Below are positions 33,911 through 42,596 of a stretch of 64,000 nucleotides of DNA, in pieces. Position 1 is the first letter of the stretch, and each line of letters opens with the position of its first letter. Both the position numbers and the translations under genes were made by a program. The DNA is from Mangrovibacterium sp041596335 (GTDB taxonomy: Bacteria; Bacteroidota; Bacteroidia; Bacteroidales; Prolixibacteraceae): the NCBI RefSeq assembly GCF_041596335.1, contig NZ_JBFHIT010000006.1:74603-138602 (forward strand). The letters run 5' to 3'. A model generated the notes under the pieces. That model saw only the letters and a program-made list of their open reading frames with translations. It was not told where the DNA came from and made no database searches.

Positions 33911-36379
33911 TTAAAATTTGAAATCGATTCCGGCAATGAAATGAATTTCTGCCTGTGGATAATAGCCATCCATTTTGTAACGGCTACCCCCGGTATAATA
34001 CGAGTAAACCCAGGCATTGCTTTCGTACTCGGTATCGAACAGGTTGTTCACCATCAAGTGCAATTTAATTTCTTTAAATAGATTTCCTTTAATGGTGTAA
34101 TCCATTTTTAAGTTGTTCACAAACCAGGCATCCAGCTTGCGATCTTCGTCCGATGAATTGTCGATGTATTGGTCGCTCACGTAGTTTGAAAGCAGACTGA
34201 TTGACAAACTTTTTGTAGGTTGAAAGCTCAACTGGCTGTTTACAATTGTGCTGGGCGAAAAGGCCAGGTCGGTTTTGCCTTTATCATCAACATACTGGTA
34301 GACCTCGTTTTCCATGTCGTACCAATAGTCCCAATTATCAACATATTCGGTAAAGTCTTTAATCTTGTTCTCACTGAAGGTCGCGTTCACGTCCCATTTC
34401 AGCACAGGCGTAATTTTCAGTCCGGCCATCAATTCAATACCGGCTCGATAGCTGTCGTCAACATTCACCATAATAGCGCTTCCTACATCGTTAATTTCTC
34501 CGGTCTGAATTAACTGATCTTTGTAAACCATGTAGTAGAGATTTGCGCCCAACGAATAGTTGCGGTTACGGAAGGTGTAGCCTGCCTCAAAATCGTTCAG
34601 TGTTTCGGCTACGGGTTGTTTCCCGTTCGGATCGGCATCTACAAAGTTGCTCCTGTTCGGTTCGCGATGAGCCTGTGCATAGCTTAAATAGGCTTCGTTT
34701 TGTGCGTTTGGCTTGTAGTACAGGCCAAATTTAGGGTTGAAGAAGTCGAATTTATGGCTTTGCGTTAAATCCCGCAAGTCATCGTCAATTCCGTTTATGT
34801 TGTAGTCGATGTGGCGATACTGCAGGTCGGCATAAACGTTTAGCGATTCAGTCATTTGAAGATTGTATTTGCCAAACAGGTTGAAATCTTTTTTCACCCC
34901 TTTGCTTCTGTACCACTCAAAATCTTTTGCATTGTCGCCCATGTATTGAGCCCAAAGCACCTCTCCAAAGTGGCGGCCATCATATTCATTGTAGCCACCT
35001 CCAAACGTGAAAGTATTCAGCCCGTTGTCGTAATTCAGCGAGTAAGTTGCTCCGTAGAAATCATTGTCCAGCCATTTACGAACAACCATATCTGTTTCTG
35101 CCACACCAACAGCCGCGTTCATTTGGTAGTCGGCGTATTCCTGATCGTACTTGTAGTTTTCGTAATAACCACGGCCGTAGGTGTAATGCAGTGAGGCATT
35201 TAAATTCAGATATTCGTTGAATTTATGTGAAAAATGCAGTTGGTAATGATCCTGCTGGTAATGATCTACCTCATTGTCGTAGGTGTAAAAGTTATAAGTC
35301 CGCGCATCCGATGCAATCAGGTCGTCGTATCGTTTTTGGTTCTCGTCTGCCGATCCCGACCACAGCCAGTGATCCAGGTAGCGTTGCATTTCATCCTGAT
35401 CGTTATTCAGTTTTGCCGACGGAACGCCATACCAGGCCTGGTAAGTTTCCTCGAAGCCGGAGAACACGTTCACTTTTAGGATCGTGTTTTCGGAATAGTA
35501 ACCTCCTGAAACAAAAAAGGACTTCAGGTCGGAACTGGCACGGTCGATAAAACCATCGGAAGTTACCTTCGAGAGGCGGGCATCGAAAGCGAATTTCCCC
35601 ATCAGTCCGGTTCCGGCAGCTACCGAGTTTTTAATGGTTGAATAAGATCCGGCGGAGCTTTTTACCTCGGCATAGGGCTCTTTATTCAGCGTGGTAGTTT
35701 GCAGGTTGATGGTCGCGCCAAACGCAGCCGCACCGTTCGTCGATGTTCCTACTCCACGTTGCACCTGAATGTTGTCGATTGAACCGGCCAAATCCGGAAT
35801 GTCAACAAACCAGGTTCCATGCGACTCGGCATCGTTCATCGGAATTCCATTCACCGTTACGTTAATTCGGTTCAGATCGGTTCCACGAATTCGAAAGTTC
35901 GTGTAACCAACTCCTGCTCCGGCATCCGACGAGGCCACATACGATGGTGTCATCGTCAGCAGATAGGGGATGTCTTGTCCCATGTTGCGGTTTTCAATCG
36001 TCGCACGATCGACCGAAGTTTTGGCAACCGGTGTTTTGTCGCCGGCTCTAGTCGCTGAAACCAGCACTTCTTCAGTCATGATTCCCGTGTTTTGGAGCGT
36101 GATAACCACTTCTTTCGACTGGTCAAGTTTTACCACTCGGTTGGTTTTTTCGTAGCCAATAAACGACACCAGAATTTCGTAATTCCCCGACCGTAAGTTT
36201 TTCAACTGAAACTGTCCATTCGAATCGGCCACTGTACCGGTGTATGTACCGGCTAAAACAACATTCGCCCCGGGAAGAACTTCGTTGTTGTCATTTCTCA
36301 CTGTTCCCGTGATGGAGAACTGTGCAAAACTAAACGTTGTCATACCTAGCATGAACAACACGAAAAACATTCTTTTCAT
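33911..36379 (-). CDS. TonB-dependent receptor, likely for thiamin uptake
   Basis: An 822-residue outer-membrane receptor. Signal peptide about 1-19 (FVLFMLGMTTFSFAQ); carboxypeptidase-regulatory-like domain about 20-105 (ITGTVRNDNNEVLPGANVVLAGTYTGTVADSNGQF); plug about 115-230 (NRNMGQDIPYLLTMTPSYVASSD, FRIRGTDLNRINVTVNGIPMND, IQVQRGVGTSTNGAAAFG); a long barrel ending ...AGIDFKF with terminal Phe. There is no STN domain and no sigma/FecR, so it is not self-signalling. A TPP riboswitch lies 65 bp upstream, which points to thiamin, its phosphates or precursors as substrate; similar riboswitch-TonB pairs are known in Bacteroidota. No pnuT or tnr3 neighbour is present here. Confidence 0.9.
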   Translation of the reverse strand: MKRMFFVLFMLGMTTFSFAQFSITGTVRNDNNEVLPGANVVLAGTYTGTVADSNGQFQLKNLRSGNYEILVSFIGYEKTNRVVKLDQSKEVVITLQNTGIMTEEVLVSATRAGDKTPVAKTSVDRATIENRNMGQDIPYLLTMTPSYVASSDAGAGVGYTNFRIRGTDLNRINVTVNGIPMNDAESHGTWFVDIPDLAGSIDNIQVQRGVGTSTNGAAAFGATINLQTTTLNKEPYAEVKSSAGSYSTIKNSVAAGTGLMGKFAFDARLSKVTSDGFIDRASSDLKSFFVSGGYYSENTILKVNVFSGFEETYQAWYGVPSAKLNNDQDEMQRYLDHWLWSGSADENQKRYDDLIASDARTYNFYTYDNEVDHYQQDHYQLHFSHKFNEYLNLNASLHYTYGRGYYENYKYDQEYADYQMNAAVGVAETDMVVRKWLDNDFYGATYSLNYDNGLNTFTFGGGYNEYDGRHFGEVLWAQYMGDNAKDFEWYRSKGVKKDFNLFGKYNLQMTESLNVYADLQYRHIDYNINGIDDDLRDLTQSHKFDFFNPKFGLYYKPNAQNEAYLSYAQAHREPNRSNFVDADPNGKQPVAETLNDFEAGYTFRNRNYSLGANLYYMVYKDQLIQTGEINDVGSAIMVNVDDSYRAGIELMAGLKITPVLKWDVNATFSENKIKDFTEYVDNWDYWYDMENEVYQYVDDKGKTDLAFSPSTIVNSQLSFQPTKSLSISLLSNYVSDQYIDNSSDEDRKLDAWFVNNLKMDYTIKGNLFKEIKLHLMVNNLFDTEYESNAWVYSYYTGGSRYKMDGYYPQAEIHFIAGIDFKF

Positions 36380-36439
36380 CTTTTCTTGAAAGTTTGGTTA
36401 ATAAATAACCAATGAGGTAGGAATATAAATCCTTCTTTT

Positions 36440-36515
36440 TTTTCCCTCCCTACGCCGGCATTATCCGGATCAGGTTCTGTGGGTATGATCTCAGCCTGAA
36501 AGGCACCCCATTGCG
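36440..36515 (-). promoter_or_regulatory. TPP riboswitch (THI element)
   Basis: Read on the minus strand, the core motifs appear in the right order: GGGGTGCC (36509-36502), CTGAGATCATACCC, GAACCTGATCCGGATAATGCC, then GCGTAGGGA (ending near 36447). These are the conserved pieces of the thiamin pyrophosphate aptamer (P2/P3 with CTGAGA, and the pyrophosphate arm with ACCTGATCxGGATAATGCC). The ATG of the TonB receptor is about 60 nt further on and no clear terminator lies between, so control may act on translation start. Confidence 0.95.
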
Positions 36516-36772
36516 TAAATCGGGGGTAAAGGTAATCGAAAATTTAGATTGAAACACAAAGTGCCTGGGTATATGTCCGGGAGTTGGCTGAAAATATTTC
36601 AGTATCAGGTGATTGGGTGGCGAAAAAATGACTCGAATTCCGACAAAATGGCAATCTTTTCAGCGCGGTTTCTTTTAATTTGGGGCTGAATTGACTTTGG
36701 TTCGGGCTTTGATAGGTGTGAAGTGAAAACGAAAAGAAACGATGTTTAACCAGTAGTTAGGAGGACAAAGTT

Positions 36773-37210
36773 ATGTTACCATTTGTTAGATCAAACAGAA
36801 ATGTTCCAAGCTTATTTGATGAGTTCTTTGGAAAGGATGTATGGAATGACTTTTTCGAAAAATCTGGCTGGAATAGCAATCCGAGCGTCAATGTGTATGA
36901 AAAAAAAGATCATTACTCAATTGAATTGGCTGCTCCCGGCCTCGACAAAAAAGACTTCCATATTGATGTGAAAGACAATTTGCTGACCGTTTCTTCGGAA
37001 AAGAAAGAAGAAAAAAAGGAGGAAAAAGAAGGCAGTAAAGTTGTGTTCTGCGAGTTTAATTACTCAAAATTCAGTCGTTCGTTCCAGTTGCCGGATGGCG
37101 TTGATGTGAATAAAATTACCGCGAACCACAACAATGGCGTTTTGACCATTCAATTGCCAAAACGGGAGGAATATAAATCGCAAACAACACGAATGATTGA
37201 AATTCACTAA
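36773..37210 (+). CDS. Small heat-shock protein, Hsp20 family
   Basis: A 145-residue sHSP. The N-terminal region (about 1-35) is Phe/Trp rich (VPSLFDEFFGKDVWNDFF), as usual for substrate binding; the alpha-crystallin domain runs about 36-130 (PSVNVYEKKDHYSIELAAPGLDKKDF, LTVSSEKK, FSRSFQLPDGVDVNKITANHNNGVLTIQLPK), with the A-x-x-x-N-G-V-L motif and a Lys/Glu-rich inserted loop at about 76-88. It holds unfolding proteins without ATP. An AGGAGG Shine-Dalgarno sequence 6-12 bp before the ATG is notable, because such sites are rare in this window. No CIRCE or similar heat-shock operator was seen. Confidence 0.95.
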   Translation: MLPFVRSNRNVPSLFDEFFGKDVWNDFFEKSGWNSNPSVNVYEKKDHYSIELAAPGLDKKDFHIDVKDNLLTVSSEKKEEKKEEKEGSKVVFCEFNYSKFSRSFQLPDGVDVNKITANHNNGVLTIQLPKREEYKSQTTRMIEIH

Positions 37211-37266
37211 GGCTGAATGATCAGCTGTAAATGACATTAAGAATTGGGTTTAGTTTTAGTAAGTTG

Positions 37267-37292
37267 GCCCCGCCGAAAGGTGGGGCTTTTTT
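37267..37292 (+). terminator. Terminator of the hsp20 gene
   Basis: GCCCCGCC (37267-37274), GAAA tetraloop, GGTGGGGC (37279-37286), then T6. A classic strong terminator. Confidence 0.9.
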
Positions 37293-38265
37293 ATAACCAC
37301 TTGTTTTTTCTGAAAAACCAAAATTGAAACGCGACAATAATCAATAAAATTAACCCGAAAGCAAGAAAAGCGTTCGGACTTTCAGCATGTGGTATTCCGG
37401 CTAAATTGACACCAAGCAAACCTGTGAAAAAACTGAGCGGAAGGAATAATGCCGTGATAATCGACAGTAGGTACATGCGGCTGTTGATTTGCTCATTCGA
37501 CCGGTTGATGAGTGTTTCTTGGCTAACGGAGGCTAGTTCACGGGCAGCGTCAAGCATCTCAAGGTAGCGCATCAGGTAGTCATTCACCTCACGCATTCGT
37601 AATTGCTGTTTGTTGGTCATCCAGCTAGTCTTCTCAATCTGCATTTTGTTTAGCGCGTCTCGTTGCGGTATCAGAAACCGCTTAAGTTGAATAATCTGTC
37701 GACGCAGGTTGTATAGTTCTGTTTTGCTTTCGTCATCATTCCCATCTTCTTCCATCACCATTTCTTCCATCGAAATCGCCGATTCCTCAATATCTTCCAT
37801 GACTTCACTCATGTTGAAAACCACCCGTTCATTTAATCGAACAATGAAATCACCAGTGTTTTTTGGAGGATTATTATTCTCCATGTCGTCGACAAGTGAT
37901 TTGATTGAGTTGAGGGTTTTCTTTTGGCAGGTGATAATCATATTTTTGGTAGCAAGCATGCGTACTGAGATCATATCTTCAGGCTTTTCGCCTTTAATGA
38001 GGTTAATTCCGCGAACAACAAGCAGCAATTCATCGGCATAAATGGCCACGCGTGGTCTTGAGTCTTCTTTGATAAGCGCGGAGGTGATAACCTCGTTTTC
38101 ATGCAACGACTCAACAAGTTTGCGGGTTTCCGGTACGCTAAAATCCAGTTGAACCCAGATGTAGTCTGTCTCGTTCTTGGTTGTTGGGATGGTGTCAATT
38201 TTTATTTTCTCTGTTGTCTTGTTGGCCGAATTGACATAGAAAGCGTTGATAACAGCATGTTTCAT
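37291..38265 (-). CDS. CorA/ZntB-family divalent cation transporter
   Basis: A 324-residue CorA-superfamily protein: a cytoplasmic alpha/beta domain (about 1-150), a long stalk helix rich in Met/Glu (MEDIEESAISMEEMVMEEDG) to about 265, and two C-terminal transmembrane helices (about 268-288 and 300-318). The signature Gly-Met-Asn of CorA is Gly-Val-Asn here (FFTGLLGVNLAGIP), and the following sequence is closer to ZntB (G-I-N-x-G-G-I-P) than to CorA, so zinc or magnesium are both possible. The C-terminus RKNKWL is basic, as expected for the cytoplasmic end. Monocistronic on the minus strand. Confidence 0.85.
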   Translation of the reverse strand: MKHAVINAFYVNSANKTTEKIKIDTIPTTKNETDYIWVQLDFSVPETRKLVESLHENEVITSALIKEDSRPRVAIYADELLLVVRGINLIKGEKPEDMISVRMLATKNMIITCQKKTLNSIKSLVDDMENNNPPKNTGDFIVRLNERVVFNMSEVMEDIEESAISMEEMVMEEDGNDDESKTELYNLRRQIIQLKRFLIPQRDALNKMQIEKTSWMTNKQQLRMREVNDYLMRYLEMLDAARELASVSQETLINRSNEQINSRMYLLSIITALFLPLSFFTGLLGVNLAGIPHAESPNAFLAFGLILLIIVAFQFWFFRKNKWL

Positions 38266-38457
38266 GGTCGCAATTTTTCAAAATAAAATCGGGTACTTTT
38301 CTGATCTACTTTTTTCAACCTGAAATCACAACTAACAAATTTCTAAAATTAGGGCTTTTAGGGCTGTTTCGTGGATTGAAAAACGTATTCAAGATACGAA
38401 TCGGGCTGTGAAATACAAAACCCGAACCGCGAACAGGTACTGTGGAGCGATGGCTGC

Positions 38458-39486
38458 TTAACTGTTGACTTCGGTAAACGTTCGTTTATTTTGGAAATAG
38501 AATTTCCAGATGACACTTTTGCAAATAATTTCATCGTGCCACCTTGGGGGAGCGATTAATTTTAGCTTTCGACGTTTCGTTTTTAAACGATTTCGGTTGG
38601 CATAAAAAGCCCAATGTGCTTTAATTACACTGGTGAAGCCGTTGACATTTCCCTCACTCAACAGTTTAAAAGCAGCAACTCCGTCCAGGAGCATTCGCAC
38701 AAAAATTACTTTCAGCAATCGATTGGGAGGGCAGTTTTTGTACAACAAAAACAGGTTGTTTCGAAAGTTGAGAAATAGTTTTCTCGGATTATTATAGGGC
38801 AAACTTCCGCCGCCAAGATGATAAACCTGGCAGAGGGGGGTGTAGCGAATCTGGAAATCCATGTTTTTTAGCCTCCAGCACAGATCAATTTCTTCCATAT
38901 GGGCCCAGAAGTCGCTGTCGAAACCTCCGGCTTTGTGGTATAAATCGGCACGGATGGCCATGCAGGCTCCGCTGGCCCAAAAAATATTCACCTCATCGTT
39001 GTATTGAGCTTCATCTTTTTCAATGACATTCAAAATTCGGCCTCGGCAAAACGGGTAGCCGAGTTTGTCGATAAAACCACCTGCCGCTCCGCCATACTCA
39101 TAGTCGTGTTTGTTGTGCCAGCTTAAAATTTTGGGCTGTACGGCAGCAACTGTCGCATCGTTTTCCATGATCGAAATCATTGGTTCGAGCCATCCTGCCG
39201 TAACCTCGACATCCGAATTGAGCAAGATGTAGTATTCGGCATCGATTTGTTTTAATGCTTGGTTGTAGCCTTCAGCAAAACCGTAATTTTTGGGTAGTTG
39301 CAAGCGGATAACTTGCGGAAACTGTTCTTCAATCAGCGCCATTGAACCGTCTGTAGATCCGTTGTCGGCTACTATAATTTTCGTTCCTTCAAGGTGGCTA
39401 TGAGCCACAACCGATGGTAAGAATTGAGGGAGAAGTTTTTCTCCGTTCCAGTTTAAAATAACAATCGCGATAGAGGCGTGTTTCAT
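38458..39486 (-). CDS. Family-2 glycosyltransferase
   Basis: A 342-residue GT2 enzyme with a GT-A fold: IVILNWNGEKLLPQFL start, VADNGSTDGS (nucleotide), NYGFAEGYNQAL, and the DxD-equivalent LLNSDVEVTAGWLEPM (about 92-107); FWASGACMAIRADLYHKAGGFDSDFWAHMEEIDLCWRL contains the acceptor/base region (ED motif). No membrane helix is strong. It resembles rhamnosyl- or lipooligosaccharide-type transferases, but donor and acceptor cannot be told. It follows the 156-codon gene by 14 bp, so the two may be co-transcribed, although a -7 element lies in the gap. Confidence 0.88.
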   Translation of the reverse strand: MKHASIAIVILNWNGEKLLPQFLPSVVAHSHLEGTKIIVADNGSTDGSMALIEEQFPQVIRLQLPKNYGFAEGYNQALKQIDAEYYILLNSDVEVTAGWLEPMISIMENDATVAAVQPKILSWHNKHDYEYGGAAGGFIDKLGYPFCRGRILNVIEKDEAQYNDEVNIFWASGACMAIRADLYHKAGGFDSDFWAHMEEIDLCWRLKNMDFQIRYTPLCQVYHLGGGSLPYNNPRKLFLNFRNNLFLLYKNCPPNRLLKVIFVRMLLDGVAAFKLLSEGNVNGFTSVIKAHWAFYANRNRLKTKRRKLKLIAPPRWHDEIICKSVIWKFYFQNKRTFTEVNS

Positions 39487-39491
39487 GCGGG

Positions 39492-39499
39492 CAAAGATA
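39492..39499 (-). promoter_or_regulatory. -7 element abutting the glycosyltransferase start
   Basis: TATCTTTG on the minus strand ends five bases before the ATG. If used, transcription would begin at or near the ATG, giving a leaderless mRNA. Confidence 0.4.
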
Positions 39500-39500
39500 G

Positions 39501-39971
39501 TTAGGAATTCAAAATTCCTGCTAAAATCTCCACCAGTTGTTCTTTTGAAAGTTGGCTCAGCTTTTCGCGGATTTCGATGGTCTGATTTTCAGACTGATTG
39601 GCTAGAGTGTCGTTCAATTCTTTCCATTGTTTGCCGGTCATTTCCTGTTGAAGGAGTTCACGGGCAATGTCTCCAGACCTGGTTTGACCCGGCAATCCCA
39701 ATGTTTGCAATTCCAAAATGGCTGCATCCAGAATTTCGTGAGCTTGCATTTTTACCGGGTCACCCGATTTTTCGTTGCCAGTAGCTTCGCGAAGGTGCCA
39801 GCTCGAATAGTCGTATTTCAGATCTAATACCATTTTTACGATGGGGTGAGACCCCCCGAAAATTCGGTTCAGGAAGAGTAGGGTTTGGTTTTTCCACGCT
39901 TCCAGATCGAAGCTCTGTTGCTTCAGTTTCTCAATTTGTTCGTTGAGCAGTGCAATTTCCTTTTCAGCCAT
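39501..39971 (-). CDS. Conserved-looking cytoplasmic protein of unknown function
   Basis: 156 residues, not recognised. There is no signal peptide or membrane helix. It starts with a coiled-coil-like stretch (EKEIALLNEQIEKLKQQSFDLEAWK, about 3-27) and is otherwise helical and acidic, with the compact segment SHPIVKMVLDLKYDYSSWHLREATGNEKSG (about 41-70). Codon use looks like the neighbours. It lies upstream of the glycosyltransferase and downstream of the IMPase-type gene (62 bp), all on the minus strand. Confidence 0.65.
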   Translation of the reverse strand: MAEKEIALLNEQIEKLKQQSFDLEAWKNQTLLFLNRIFGGSHPIVKMVLDLKYDYSSWHLREATGNEKSGDPVKMQAHEILDAAILELQTLGLPGQTRSGDIARELLQQEMTGKQWKELNDTLANQSENQTIEIREKLSQLSKEQLVEILAGILNS

Positions 39972-40033
39972 GATGTGCTTTTTTATGCAATTTAGCTGAT
40001 TGGCAACCGACGCCCAAGTACTCTGCTGAAAAA

Positions 40034-40825
40034 CTATCCGAGATGTTCGTTTACTTTGGCGAAAAAGGCCGGGAAATAGTTGCTGTTCGCCGAAACCAAC
40101 TCTTTTCCAAACAGGTAATTATTGCCCCCTTTGAAGTCGGTGACCTTGCCTCCGGCTTCCTTTACCAGCAGAACTCCGGCAGCGACATCCCAGGCGTGGA
40201 GGGCGTGCTCGAAGAAACCATCGAAACGGCCGCAAGCCACATAAGCAAGATCAACTGCTGCCGATCCCATACGGCGCATGCCTCGGGTTTCAATCATGAA
40301 AAATTCCAACACTTGCAGATACGAACTCAACTTTTCGAAATTGTAGTACGGAAAGCCTGTCGCAAGTAGTACATCTTCGTGTGTTGAAGCCTTCGACACC
40401 GAAATAGGTTGGTCGTTAAGATAGGCACCGCCATTTTCCCAGGCCGAGAAAAGTTCGTTTTGCCCTATTTCATATACCACTCCGACAATAGGCACGCTGT
40501 CTTTTGTTAATGCGATGGATACTGAATGTGGGAAGATACCGTGAATGAAGTTTGTTGTTCCGTCCAATGGGTCGATGATCCATTTGTATTGTTCTCCATT
40601 TTCGCTGGCTGTTCCTTCTTCGGTAATAAAACCTGCTTCCGGAAGCAGGTCACGAAGGCGAGCTACAATTATTTTTTCGGCCTCCTTGTCGACATAGGTC
40701 ACCAAACTGGCCTTGCCTTTCAATTCAATATCTTCAGGTGTAATTTTCGAACGTTCCTCACGTATAAATTGTCCGGCTTGCTTGGCCAGAGTGCCGATCT
40801 CCCGGCAAATATGCTGTAAATCCAT
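40034..40825 (-). CDS. suhB: Inositol-monophosphatase-family phosphatase
   Basis: A 263-residue IMPase/FIG-superfamily enzyme. The metal-site motifs are clear: EEGTASENG (about 69-77), the signature IDPLDGTTNFIHG (about 87-99), and the C-terminal WDVAAGVLLVKEAGG (about 212-226). It dephosphorylates inositol-1-phosphate or a related sugar phosphate with Mg2+; CysQ-like 3'(2'),5'-bisphosphate activity is less likely from the sequence around GTTNF. The gene is preceded by a 378-bp gap, so it probably starts a minus-strand unit that includes the next two genes. Confidence 0.92.
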   Translation of the reverse strand: MDLQHICREIGTLAKQAGQFIREERSKITPEDIELKGKASLVTYVDKEAEKIIVARLRDLLPEAGFITEEGTASENGEQYKWIIDPLDGTTNFIHGIFPHSVSIALTKDSVPIVGVVYEIGQNELFSAWENGGAYLNDQPISVSKASTHEDVLLATGFPYYNFEKLSSYLQVLEFFMIETRGMRRMGSAAVDLAYVACGRFDGFFEHALHAWDVAAGVLLVKEAGGKVTDFKGGNNYLFGKELVSANSNYFPAFFAKVNEHLG

Positions 40826-41203
40826 TGAGACTAAATTTTTTACCGAAAGTCGCTTAATCCCGTTTAACCAGCAAATTTCTACTGTTATTTAATTCTGAAG
40901 GATTTTTGAATGAATCAATAGCTTCGCTCCGGCCTTTCGTATGATTTGCCGGGAGGCGAATGTAATATTTTTTTAGCAGGGCTAATTGTCACGTATACAG
41001 AGTTATAGCTTGGTTTTGTTTTGAGGCGTTTAAAAAAGGGTATGAATTTTGGATAATCTATTTTGAAATTGATTTAGTAGAGTTCTTCGAAACGAAAAGG
41101 CTATTTCTTAAGAAGCTTCGAGCTGAAAAAAGTCAAGGCCAAAGATAGAACTCATTCATGTCAATTTTTTGGGGAATGATTTATTCATTTAAAACTTAGA
41201 CCA
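40826..41203. other. 378-bp divergent gap, no gene seen
   Basis: AT-rich sequence between suhB (minus) and the Ser/Arg-tailed gene (plus). A CAAAGATA at 41140-41147 is a possible minus-strand -7 element far from suhB; nothing else was recognised. Confidence 0.35.
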
Positions 41204-42517
41204 ATGAAAGCAAAATTAATAGGAATATTATTCGTGATTGTTGCAACACTGAGTGTTTCAGCACAAAACTATAGCGTTAGAGCCGTAGGATATGATATTA
41301 GTGATAACCTGGACCTGGAAGCTGTTTCGTACCTTTTTGGCGAATCCCGCGACTTGCAGGACTTTGAATATCGACTGAATGATCCACAAATGCAGATCTC
41401 AAATCTGGACTTGAATCAAGACGGATGGGTTGATTATCTTCGGGTGGTTGAGGTGTATGAGTATGGCATTCATTTGGTAACCATACAGGCTGTGTTGGAT
41501 CAGGATATTTATCAGGATGTTGCAACCATCGATGCCGGGCAGATTAAGGGTGGAAATTACTACGTGCAGGTTGTCGGTGATCCGTATTTGTACGGGCCAA
41601 ACTACATTATTGAACCGACCTATGTGCGGGTGCCTTTGATATTCTCTTGGTTCTTTCGCCCGAACTATGTTGTTTGGCATTCACCCTATTATTGGGGATA
41701 TTATCCGTCGCGATATAAACATTATCGTTGTTTGCCGACTTTCAATTACCATCGGAATTTGCATGTTCATATTGATTATCATGTGAATACCTATCATTAT
41801 AGTACGGTGCGCCGAAACACGCTGGCTGTTGAGCTACATCGTAAGGTGTATCGCAATGACTATGCGCAACGACATCCGAGCAAATCATTTTCGTCGCGGA
41901 ATACCGGTTATTCCAATAAATATGAGCTAAGTCGAAGTCGTTCGGTATCGGAATCGCGGGGAGATCGGAGGCCAACCGGTCAGGCAACTTATAATAGTGG
42001 ATCCCGTTCAGGTTCCTCAAGGAGTGTTTCGTCCCGTTCGGATGCTTATCGGGGAACATCAGAGACCAAAAGTGCTCGTATTTCAACTACCCAGCCCAAT
42101 AGTAGCCAACGGAAGGGGTCTGATGTGAACTACAACCGGAGTAGTGGCCAATCGCAAGTAAAAAGCGGAACAAAATCGGTTGGGCGTTCCCCCGCCAGTG
42201 CTAATACAAGCCGTTCTGTTTATCAACCAGGTAGTACTTCTAAATCCGCAACTGGTTCCGGTTCGAAACAGCAATTTGAGGTCAGGAGCAGCCGATCCTC
42301 GAGTACGAATAATTCCACCTACAGGTCGACTCAGCAACCCAAAGTAGAATCAAGCTCAAGCCGAAGTGCGAAAAGCAACAGTGTAAGCCGAAGCGCCAAT
42401 TCGTCGGGCCGATCGGTTGCCAAACAATCTTCAATATCCAGAAAAGCGGAAAGCTCTAGCACCACGAAGTCTGGCACGGTGAGTACGAAGAAATCAGAAA
42501 GAAGTAAAAGAAGGTAA
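41204..42517 (+). CDS. Exported protein with EF-hand-like loop and Ser/Arg-rich tail
   Basis: 437 residues, family not recognised. Signal peptide about 1-20 (cut after VSA). The folded N-terminal part (about 21-135) contains the Ca2+-binding-type loop DLNQDGWVD (residues 69-77, D-x-N-x-D-G-x-x-D). A Tyr/His/Pro-rich stretch follows (about 145-205, SWFFRPNYVVWHSPYYWGYYPS and HVHIDYHVNTYHY), then about 220 residues made mostly of Ser, Arg, Lys, Thr and Gly, very basic and probably unfolded, ending KKSERSKRR. A basic secreted tail could bind polysaccharide, DNA or acidic surface polymer; that is inference. Monocistronic, with its own terminator. Confidence 0.75.
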   Translation: MKAKLIGILFVIVATLSVSAQNYSVRAVGYDISDNLDLEAVSYLFGESRDLQDFEYRLNDPQMQISNLDLNQDGWVDYLRVVEVYEYGIHLVTIQAVLDQDIYQDVATIDAGQIKGGNYYVQVVGDPYLYGPNYIIEPTYVRVPLIFSWFFRPNYVVWHSPYYWGYYPSRYKHYRCLPTFNYHRNLHVHIDYHVNTYHYSTVRRNTLAVELHRKVYRNDYAQRHPSKSFSSRNTGYSNKYELSRSRSVSESRGDRRPTGQATYNSGSRSGSSRSVSSRSDAYRGTSETKSARISTTQPNSSQRKGSDVNYNRSSGQSQVKSGTKSVGRSPASANTSRSVYQPGSTSKSATGSGSKQQFEVRSSRSSSTNNSTYRSTQQPKVESSSSRSAKSNSVSRSANSSGRSVAKQSSISRKAESSSTTKSGTVSTKKSERSKRR

Positions 42518-42537
42518 GCGAATTGATGTTAAATAGT

Positions 42538-42574
42538 AAAGCCCGAGGATGTGAAATGACCTCGGGCTTTTATT
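42538..42574. terminator. Bidirectional terminator between the Ser/Arg-tail gene and phoH
   Basis: AAAGCCCGAGG (42538-42548) pairs with CCTCGGGCTTT (42560-42570), then TTATTATT; it serves both convergent genes. Confidence 0.85.
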
Positions 42575-42596
42575 ATTATTATCGTTGAATTCTTTT

